A stretch of DNA of 8,744 bases from Alphaproteobacteria bacterium. GTDB lineage: Bacteria > Pseudomonadota > Alphaproteobacteria > Micavibrionales > UBA2020. The notes beneath the pieces were generated by a model. The model searched no databases, had not been told where the DNA came from, and worked only from the letters and a program-made list of their open reading frames with translations. The translations under genes and the position numbers were made by a program. Position 1 is the first letter of the stretch; every line of letters begins with the position of its first letter. Below are positions 1-5,499 of the stretch, piece after piece. The DNA is taken from NCBI GenBank assembly GCA_029266795.1, contig JAQSWE010000093.1:1-8744 (forward strand). Direction: 5' to 3'.

Positions 1-3
1 GGC

Positions 4-1926
4 TTAAATGCCGGGCTTGGTGGAGACCTGCTTTTTGGGGGTGGCGGGTTTGTCGCCATTTATGTCGGTGATGCGGTGGCCGATGATTTTCTGTAGGAAA
101 TTGCTGAAAATGCCTGGCTTGCCGCCGTCATGTCCTTTTTCGATTTTGTCCTGCCATTTTTTCAGGCGTTCAACTTCCGCGCCCTCGAGGCGCAGCGTCG
201 GGCCCATCGTGCCGCTGTTGTGGCGCACGGGGCGGAAGCCGTGTTTGACGAGTTCGTTTTCGAGCGTCAGCACCTGTGCTTCTTTCATATCGCCGAGCGC
301 GAGCCGGATGATGGGGGCACCCGTATCTGCCCTTTGCGCCGTATGCCATTGGCTGCGGTCGGCGATGATGTCCATTGCGCCGGGGGCCTTGGGCGGCTGC
401 TTCGGCACGTTGATGCCTTCCACGTGCTGCGGCGCGGCCTCTCCATAGTGGTGATAAAGCTGCGCGGCGGGACTGTTATCCTGCTTGAATGCCTGACGCA
501 ACTGCGCTGTGTTTTCCTGAGGCACGAAGAGGTATATCTTGCCGGGATCACGCGTGCTTTCGCGGATCTGTGCCGCGACGCCATTGCGTTGCAGCGTTTC
601 TTTCAACGTCTCCAGCTCCGGCCTTGAAAATGTGCCGGGCTTGGTGCGGTAGGCTTGCGTGTGGCCCGGCAGGACAGCGGATTCATAATTTACGGGATCT
701 GCCATTTTGACGAAACTGCGGGCATCCAGATAAGCCTTCGCATTGTCGCCGACCTTGCGGAACGCATCACCCGCAAGGCTCTGGTCTTTTGCCAGCGTCT
801 CCCGGATATTTTCGGCATTCTCCGGCGTCACATATAAATAATGTTTTCCCGGCGATGTCACGCTTTCGCGCACCATCGATTTTACGCCGTTGCGCTCCAG
901 TGTGTCCTGCAAGGTCTTCAGTTCCTGCTCGCTAAACATGCCCGGGGTTGTCCGGTAGGCGTCTGTCATACCGCCGCCATCCAGCCCCACGCTGACATGC
1001 TGGAAATTCTGCTGGTCCGCCGCTTTCAGGAACGTTTCTACGTCAAGGCCACGGCAGAACTTGTCGGCGCCGCAGGCCTTCAAATCGGCCAAGTGATTGA
1101 CACGCGCCTGCAAGGCCATGCGAATATCGTCGGTCGTGGTGCCGTTTATGTTACTGGCGAAATCATAGAGCCCTTCCGATAGCGCGGAATCCTTCAGGAT
1201 ATCCGCCGCCATGATGCGCTGGCCGCGCGTCGTGCAGTTACCCTTGCGCTGGCCGTATTCCAGTTCGGTGCGGATGGGCGGCTGCTTGAGCATTTTATCA
1301 ATCGCCGCCTTTGCCCCTGCATAATCGGGGCCGTCGGGATCGATGTATTTTTTGGCCATCTCCGCTTCAAGCAGTTTGCCGAGATCCGTTCCCGGCTTGA
1401 TTTTGAATTCCTGCACAGCCTGAATGACGGGGCGGTCGCCTTTCCAGTCGATAGCTTTTGATTCATGCCCGGCATCGTAGCGCGTATAGGTATATCCGCC
1501 ATCGGGCTGCTTGGTTATTTTTACGACGTTGAAATGTTTCGTGTGACCGGAAGGGATATAGACCGATCCTTTGTCATCCAGCTCCTGCAGCTTGATATTG
1601 CAATAACGCGCCGTGGCGTAGCTGTCGGGATTATCCCCGAGCATCCGCTCGTCATCCTGCATCCCGCTCAACACGCGCGCCACTTTGCCCAGGCCATCTT
1701 GCTGTTCATGGGTGATGTTGCCGATAAGGGCGTAAGCGTTGATGATTTGCAGATAACCCTGAATCGCTTGTTGCCCGTTGTAACCGCGCATCAGGTCCAT
1801 TTTGGGCGTCATCATGGTGCCCATTTCAAGCTGGCGCACGCGCGCGATCTCGGACGCGTGCAAATTCCAGTTGCGCAGGATCTGCTGGGCCTGTTCTAAT
1901 TCCTGCTCTATGGTTTGCTCGGGCAT
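4..1926 (-). CDS. Uncharacterised 640-aa protein: possible clan CE-like cysteine peptidase/transferase region plus three C-terminal repeat modules
   Basis: I do not recognise this family by name. No signal peptide or membrane segment is visible, so it is probably cytoplasmic or exported by a dedicated system. Residues 1-100 are mostly helical and Gln/Glu-rich. Residues 120-235 contain H131 in KHFNVVKI, D151 in YDAG, and Q226 and C231 in GQRKGNCTTR. The order His, acidic, Gln, Cys matches clan CE enzymes such as YopJ and Ulp1; a catalytic role is inference. From about residue 300 a module recurs: residues 322-378 and 424-479 share 30 of 57 positions by hand alignment (both AYRT.PG.FS, RNGV, RES, PGK.YL.V), and residues 537-590 form a divergent third copy. 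The tail is basic and Pro/Lys-rich (KPATPKKQVSTKPGI). I chose the ATG at 1926 over an adjacent in-frame TTG at 1929; both have a poor Shine-Dalgarno, and a stem-loop sits just upstream. The reading frame is certain, the function is not. Confidence 0.85.
   Translation of the reverse strand: MPEQTIEQELEQAQQILRNWNLHASEIARVRQLEMGTMMTPKMDLMRGYNGQQAIQGYLQIINAYALIGNITHEQQDGLGKVARVLSGMQDDERMLGDNPDSYATARYCNIKLQELDDKGSVYIPSGHTKHFNVVKITKQPDGGYTYTRYDAGHESKAIDWKGDRPVIQAVQEFKIKPGTDLGKLLEAEMAKKYIDPDGPDYAGAKAAIDKMLKQPPIRTELEYGQRKGNCTTRGQRIMAADILKDSALSEGLYDFASNINGTTTDDIRMALQARVNHLADLKACGADKFCRGLDVETFLKAADQQNFQHVSVGLDGGGMTDAYRTTPGMFSEQELKTLQDTLERNGVKSMVRESVTSPGKHYLYVTPENAENIRETLAKDQSLAGDAFRKVGDNAKAYLDARSFVKMADPVNYESAVLPGHTQAYRTKPGTFSRPELETLKETLQRNGVAAQIRESTRDPGKIYLFVPQENTAQLRQAFKQDNSPAAQLYHHYGEAAPQHVEGINVPKQPPKAPGAMDIIADRSQWHTAQRADTGAPIIRLALGDMKEAQVLTLENELVKHGFRPVRHNSGTMGPTLRLEGAEVERLKKWQDKIEKGHDGGKPGIFSNFLQKIIGHRITDINGDKPATPKKQVSTKPGI
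157..963 (-). repeat. Three copies of a ~57-residue protein module within the 640-aa gene
   Basis: The copies encode residues 322-378 (bases 793-963), 424-479 (490-657) and 537-590 (157-318). Copies 1 and 2 are about 100 residues apart, and both are preceded by a similar segment (FLKAADQQNFQ and FVKMADPVNYE). Copy 3 is divergent but keeps the pattern: a beta-like start (PIIRLALGD), a helix (EAQVLTLENELVKHGF), a strand (RPVRHNSG) and a last strand plus helix (PTLRLEGAEVERL). The predicted beta-alpha-beta-beta-alpha order recalls SPOR- or ferredoxin-like folds, but I see no diagnostic SPOR motif. A binding or adaptor role is inferred from repetition only. Confidence 0.75.
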
Positions 1927-1933
1927 CAAGGCA

Positions 1934-1976
1934 CCGGAAATACAGGTAAATCTATGAGTTACCTGTATTTTGCCGG
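1934..1976. repeat. Perfect 12-bp inverted repeat (strong stem-loop) between the ALDH gene and the 640-aa gene
   Basis: AAATACAGGTAA (1938-1949) and TTACCTGTATTT (1959-1970) are exact reverse complements around a 9-nt loop. CCGG at 1934-1937 and 1973-1976 can extend the stem past a 2-nt bulge. The element lies 48 nt downstream of the ALDH stop and ends 7 nt before the start codon of the 640-aa gene. It lacks a proper T-tract on the minus strand, so it is a poor classical terminator. It could instead be a processing or stabilising hairpin, a repressor operator, or a structure hiding the weak ribosome-binding region of the downstream gene. Confidence 0.8.
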
Positions 1977-1980
1977 AATC

Positions 1981-1994
1981 CCCTTAATGAAGGG
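1981..1994. other. Small hairpin downstream of the ALDH stop codon
   Basis: CCCTT (1981-1985) and AAGGG (1990-1994) form a 5-bp stem with a 4-nt loop. It lies between the ALDH stop and the larger inverted repeat. GGCACC (1930-1935) and GGTGCC (2011-2016) are also complementary and would enclose both hairpins, so the ALDH 3' region could fold as a three-stem structure. There is no U-run, so terminator function is doubtful. Confidence 0.4.
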
Positions 1995-2018
1995 TAAATT
2001 GGGGTATCGGGGTGCCTG

Positions 2019-3647
2019 TTATGCCGCCAGTTTGGGGGCTTTCGCCTTCGGCATCACCACCACGCTCTCGCTGGCATAGAGGGTGAAGTGCGATCCGCCG
2101 CCAATGGTGCGCAGGCCCGGATGGCCGTGCGGGCCGAAGGGGGAGCGGTCTTTCGGCCCTTCATTGACGGTCAATGACGTAACGCGCACGCCCGCCGCAT
2201 ATTTTTCGATCTCCGCCGCGTCGCTGGAGAAGATAGCGCCGGCAAGGCCATGCGTGTCATGTTTTTGCGTGAAGGCAATCGCCGCATCGAGATTTGCCGC
2301 GCGGGGAACGACATGGAGCAGGGGGCCGAAGATTTCTTCGCCCAGCAGTTTTTTCAGGCGCTCCGCGTTTTCCGGTTTGCTGGTATCGGCCTTCGCCCAG
2401 TCGATGACAACCGGCGTGACCCAGAAGGAATTTTCGTTCAGCGATTGCGGCACGGCATTGCTGCTGACCTTCGCACCGCCATAGACTTTTCCGCCCAGTT
2501 CATTCGCGAGCGCAATCGCCTCGTCCATTTTCTGGTGCGCGCCGCGATCGACCAGCGGGCCCATCTTCGTGCCTTTCGAAAACGGGTTGCCGATATGGTG
2601 GTCACCATCGGCCGCGAGCTTGCCGAGCGCAGTTACGACATCCTCCGCGCCCGCTTCGACGCAGAGCATGCGCGGTGCAGTGCAGCGCTGTCCGGTTGCG
2701 GGCGCGAAGCCGGCATAAATCGTGGCAGCCACATCCTGCGCGCTCATCTCTTTCAGGGCGGAATTCATGACAGCAACGACGTTGGAGCCGCCCATTTCAA
2801 GGATGGTCGGCTTGGTGCCGCGCGATTTGCTGATGATATTGCCGGTGACATCGCCGCCGACGAAATGCACAAGGTCGGCTTCTGCGGTAAGATTACGGTT
2901 CACGCCGACGCTGGATTGCACAAGGCCGCGTGCGGTGGCGGCGAAAGCGCCAGCCCAGGGCTTGCCCGCTGCTGCCGCCGTTGCGGAAAATTCCTGCACC
3001 GCTTCATCGACTGCCGCCATGAAGGGGAATACCCAGTTGGGTGCTTTTAAGGGCGCGGAAACGACAACACCGTTACCGGCCGCCAGAGCGCCGACGATGC
3101 CGCCGATGGCGAGCGCATAGGGATAGTTGTACGCGCCGATAATCTGTGCGACGCCAAGCGGGCGCGACACTGTGCGGCTCTCGCCGGCAGTTTTCGCGCC
3201 GATTTGCGTTTCGGCGTTTTTATAGGCGAAATCGAACCATTCCGCACCCTTGGCCATTTCCTTGACCGACAGTTCGGCGGGCTTGCCGGTATCGGCGGTG
3301 ATGACCGTGCCGATATCCTGCTCATGCGCCTTCACTTTGGCTTCCAGGATTTTCAGGAAGTCGAGGCGTTCCTCCACACTCAGGCGGCCGAACACCGCGC
3401 TCGCCGCGCGGCCGTCATCGAGCAGCGCCTTCGCCTGCAAATCATTCGTCTGCTTCAGGTAAAAACAGGTGCGCCCGAAAATCGCGCTATGCACGGCAAG
3501 GTCGGTCGGCACGGGCGAATAAGCGGCGTTGAAAGCGGGGAATTGAGAGAGGAAGGATTTGTATTCGTCACGGAAAGTATTGAAGTCGTTTTGGCTGACC
3601 GCCTGCTCGAATTTCATGCTCAGTTCACCCGCTGCTAACATCGCCAT
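2019..3647 (-). CDS. NAD(P)+-dependent aldehyde dehydrogenase superfamily protein (542 aa)
   Basis: It should oxidise an aldehyde to a carboxylate with NAD(P)+; the substrate cannot be assigned. The superfamily motifs are in order: the oxyanion Asn N174 in GAYNYPYAL, a cofactor-binding Lys probably K201 in SAPLKAPNW, the Rossmann turn HFVGGDVTG (261-269), the general base E284 in LEMGGSN, the nucleophile C322 in ATGQRCTAPR, and E438 in EEIFGPL. The catalytic set is complete, so the enzyme should be active. GQRCT and the region after it recall ALDH7-type enzymes, but the KPSE-like motif is degenerate. At 542 aa it is longer than the usual 480-500, through an extra N-terminal helical region of roughly 50-80 residues and a Lys/Ala/Pro tail. 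The ATG at 3647 is supported by GAAGGGA (3654-3660) with a 6-nt spacer. It has its own promoter, separate from the hmgA operon upstream. Alternatives are a semialdehyde or long-chain aldehyde dehydrogenase. Confidence 0.93.
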   Translation of the reverse strand: MAMLAAGELSMKFEQAVSQNDFNTFRDEYKSFLSQFPAFNAAYSPVPTDLAVHSAIFGRTCFYLKQTNDLQAKALLDDGRAASAVFGRLSVEERLDFLKILEAKVKAHEQDIGTVITADTGKPAELSVKEMAKGAEWFDFAYKNAETQIGAKTAGESRTVSRPLGVAQIIGAYNYPYALAIGGIVGALAAGNGVVVSAPLKAPNWVFPFMAAVDEAVQEFSATAAAAGKPWAGAFAATARGLVQSSVGVNRNLTAEADLVHFVGGDVTGNIISKSRGTKPTILEMGGSNVVAVMNSALKEMSAQDVAATIYAGFAPATGQRCTAPRMLCVEAGAEDVVTALGKLAADGDHHIGNPFSKGTKMGPLVDRGAHQKMDEAIALANELGGKVYGGAKVSSNAVPQSLNENSFWVTPVVIDWAKADTSKPENAERLKKLLGEEIFGPLLHVVPRAANLDAAIAFTQKHDTHGLAGAIFSSDAAEIEKYAAGVRVTSLTVNEGPKDRSPFGPHGHPGLRTIGGGSHFTLYASESVVVMPKAKAPKLAA

Positions 3648-3673
3648 AATTCATCCCTTCATATGCTCTTTTT

Positions 3674-3690
3674 TTAAGTATTATACTCAA
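3674..3690. promoter_or_regulatory. 17-bp near-perfect palindrome over the predicted start of transcription, possible operator
   Basis: TTAAGTATTATACTCAA is symmetric about 3682 with one mismatched pair (core AGTAT-T-ATACT). It overlaps the TATAAT sequence and the predicted transcription start of the aldehyde dehydrogenase gene, where a dimeric repressor would block initiation. No regulator gene is present in the window. An AT-rich palindrome of this size can arise by chance. Confidence 0.4.
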
Positions 3691-3717
3691 ATTAAGCATA
3701 AGTCGTGGATATGTCAA
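3689..3717 (-). promoter_or_regulatory. Putative sigma70-type promoter for the aldehyde dehydrogenase gene
   Basis: On the minus strand a perfect TTGACA (3712-3717) is followed after 17 nt by TAATTT (3689-3694), a weak -10. A perfect TATAAT also occurs at 3680-3685, but 26 nt from TTGACA, which is too far for the same -35. The start of transcription would fall near 3682, about 35 nt before the ATG. The region is strongly AT-rich against GC-rich flanks. The TTGACA begins 4 nt after the stop codon of the preceding gene. Confidence 0.55.
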
Positions 3718-3720
3718 GTC

Positions 3721-4194
3721 TTAACTCTTATCCTTGGAATAACACACATTTCCGGCGTCTTCGCCCGCATTTTCCATGCGCCAGCGCGTGATCATTTCCT
3801 GCATTTCCAGCCGTTGCGAATCTTCCGCCGGAAACCAGTGATCGCGCTGCGTGAGCCAGATGATGCGCCCAAGGTCATCGTCTTCCTTCAGTCGCGCAGG
3901 TGCGACGTTGCAGGTGAACGCATTTGCGCCAGCGTCCCATGTCACAGCTTCGATTTTTCCGGAGTTGAAGCTGCTGACATCCTTGTTCTTCTCCGCCGAT
4001 TTATCGCCTTGGTCGAATTCGATGTCCTTGCGGTCATAGGAGACGCTGAGGCCGGGATAGGGCGCGAAGGGCAGGGTGACGTTGTGGTAAAATTTATAGC
4101 TGTACTCGCCGTCGCTCTCCTTCGCCCAGTCGGGGCCTTGGTGATGCGCGAAGATGATTTCTTTTTGCAGGCGTATCTTGAAGCTGGCGGTCAT
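3721..4194 (-). CDS. Hypothetical 157-aa protein, translationally coupled to hmgA
   Basis: I do not recognise this protein. It has no signal peptide or membrane segment and looks like a soluble, beta-rich, acidic protein rich in aromatic residues. Notable patches are YKFYHNVTLPFAPYPGLSVSY (split by Val-Thr-Leu), GKIEAVTWDAG and IIWLTQRDHWF. The ATG at 4194 shares bases with the hmgA stop in an ATGA overlap, the usual signature of coupled translation. An in-frame GTG at 4224 would add 10 residues inside hmgA and is less likely. The place in the operon suggests an accessory role with homogentisate dioxygenase or its substrate, for example binding, stability or product handling; this is inference from position only. 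The gene ends just before the promoter of the aldehyde dehydrogenase gene. Two Cys (one near the C-terminus) do not form a metal motif. Confidence 0.82.
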   Translation of the reverse strand: MTASFKIRLQKEIIFAHHQGPDWAKESDGEYSYKFYHNVTLPFAPYPGLSVSYDRKDIEFDQGDKSAEKNKDVSSFNSGKIEAVTWDAGANAFTCNVAPARLKEDDDLGRIIWLTQRDHWFPAEDSQRLEMQEMITRWRMENAGEDAGNVCYSKDKS

Positions 4195-5489
4195 TTCTTG
4201 AACGTCTTCTTGATCGATTTCCACACGGCGTAATAATCTTCCTGCAACCCGTTCTTCAACGCTTGCGGCGTGGGCTTCATGATGTAGCGAGATTCAAACA
4301 TAAATGCCGTTGCCCCTTTCATGTAGGTGGGGGCCAGCTGCGCATCGCCAGCTTTTTCTACCACCGCTGCATCCGGCCCATGCGCCGACATGCAGTTGTG
4401 CAGCGAACAGCCGCCGGGTTCGAACCCGCCGCCTTCCTTGCCGTCATAGACGCCCGCGATCAGGCCCATGAATTCGCTCATGACGTTGCGGTGGAAATAG
4501 GGCGGGCGGAAGGTATGCTCGGCCACGCTCCAGCGGGGCGGGAAGATCACGAAATCGACATTCGCCACGCCCGGCATCACGCCGCTCGGCGATGTCAGGA
4601 CAGTAAAAATCGATGGGTCGGCATGGTCGAAGCTGACGGTGTTGATGACCATGAATTTCGACAGGTCGTATTTATACGGCGCGTAATTGCCGTGCCACGC
4701 CACCACATCCAGCGGCGAATGGCCGAGCGCGGCCTGCCACAGGCTGCCGGAGAATTTCGCGATCATCTTATACGCGCCCTCTTTTTCCTCATATGCCGCG
4801 ACGGGGTAGAGGAAATCGCGCGGATACGCCAAACCGTTTGAGCCGATAGGGCCCAGATCCGGCAGCGTAAAATGCGCGCCGTAGTTTTCGCAGATATAGC
4901 CGCGCGCAGTATCGTCCTGCAAATCGACCGCGAATTTGATGCCGCGCGGGATCACGATGATTTCGCCGGGCGCCACATCCAGCACGCCCATTTCCGTGCG
5001 GAAGGTGAGCGCACCCTTGTCCGGCACGACCAGCATCTCGCCGTCGGCGTTATAGAAGAAGCGTTTGTCCATCGACGCGTTCGCGGCATAGCGATGCACG
5101 GCAAGGCCCGACCATTCATCGGGGCGGCCGTTACCCGCCATCGTCACAATGCCGTCGACAAAATCGATTTTCTTTTTCGGCAGCGGCAGCGCATCCCAGC
5201 GCATCTGGTTCGGGGATGCCGGCGCGTCGGCTTTTGGCGACGCAAAGGACGGATGCACATATTGCGCGAACGGCTTGTGCATGACGGAGGGGCGAATGCG
5301 GTAGAGCCAGCTGCGTTTTTGCTGTTTGTGCGGCACGGTGAAGGCACTGCCGCTCAGCTGCTCGGCATACAGGCCATAGGGGGGTTTTTGCGGTGAATTC
5401 TGGCCTTCGGGCAGCGCGCCAGCCAGTGCTTCCGTTGCGAATTCGTTGCCGAAGCCTGATTGATATTGCAAACCTTTGCGTGCGGCCAT
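4191..5489 (-). CDS. hmgA: Homogentisate 1,2-dioxygenase (432 aa)
   Basis: It opens the aromatic ring of homogentisate with O2 and Fe(II) to give maleylacetoacetate, the central step of tyrosine and phenylalanine breakdown in the cytoplasm. Length matches the family. The N-terminus (YQSGFGNEFATEALAGALPEGQ region) and the cupin-like core (EMLVVPDKGALTFRTEMG; IIVIPRGIKF) are typical. Fe ligands align with human HGD H335, E341 and H371: here H333 and E339 in YFHRNVMSEF, and H370 in SAHGPD. The proton-relay His corresponds to H289 in SFDHADPSIF. The ATG at 5489 has a strong AGGAG (5497-5501) 7 nt upstream, and this site overlaps the TAG stop of the transporter-like gene. It sits in the middle of a tight operon with 10 nt to the upstream gene and an ATGA overlap with the downstream one. 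Maleylacetoacetate isomerase and fumarylacetoacetase are not seen nearby. Confidence 0.98.
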   Translation of the reverse strand: MAARKGLQYQSGFGNEFATEALAGALPEGQNSPQKPPYGLYAEQLSGSAFTVPHKQQKRSWLYRIRPSVMHKPFAQYVHPSFASPKADAPASPNQMRWDALPLPKKKIDFVDGIVTMAGNGRPDEWSGLAVHRYAANASMDKRFFYNADGEMLVVPDKGALTFRTEMGVLDVAPGEIIVIPRGIKFAVDLQDDTARGYICENYGAHFTLPDLGPIGSNGLAYPRDFLYPVAAYEEKEGAYKMIAKFSGSLWQAALGHSPLDVVAWHGNYAPYKYDLSKFMVINTVSFDHADPSIFTVLTSPSGVMPGVANVDFVIFPPRWSVAEHTFRPPYFHRNVMSEFMGLIAGVYDGKEGGGFEPGGCSLHNCMSAHGPDAAVVEKAGDAQLAPTYMKGATAFMFESRYIMKPTPQALKNGLQEDYYAVWKSIKKTFKK

Positions 5490-5499
5490 TTTCTAACTC

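Noticed and set aside
8..1899. Several plus-strand open frames opposite the 640-aa gene
   Set aside because: They lie antisense to a continuous 640-codon frame, have no sensible Shine-Dalgarno context and encode Arg/Cys-rich low-quality proteins typical of the complementary strand of GC-rich genes.
1927..1929. TTG as start of the 640-aa protein
   Set aside because: It adds just one residue before an ATG and has no better ribosome-binding site, so the ATG at 1926 is preferred.
1938..1970. Perfect inverted repeat as a classical Rho-independent terminator of the ALDH gene
   Set aside because: The minus-strand 3' side has only three T residues after the stem before CCGG, and the stem is AT-rich; termination is not excluded but not supported.
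2250..3050. A 266-codon plus-strand open frame opposite the aldehyde dehydrogenase
   Set aside because: The minus strand encodes all ALDH catalytic motifs in this interval; the plus-strand frame shows no recognisable domain and is a shadow.
4195..4224. Upstream GTG start for the 157-aa protein, inside hmgA
   Set aside because: The ATG that overlaps the hmgA stop as ATGA is the more typical coupled start; the GTG adds 10 residues encoded within hmgA.
3559..4233. A 224-codon plus-strand frame spanning the intergenic region and the 157-aa gene
   Set aside because: It overlaps two well-supported minus-strand features, including the ALDH promoter, and has no Shine-Dalgarno or recognisable domain.
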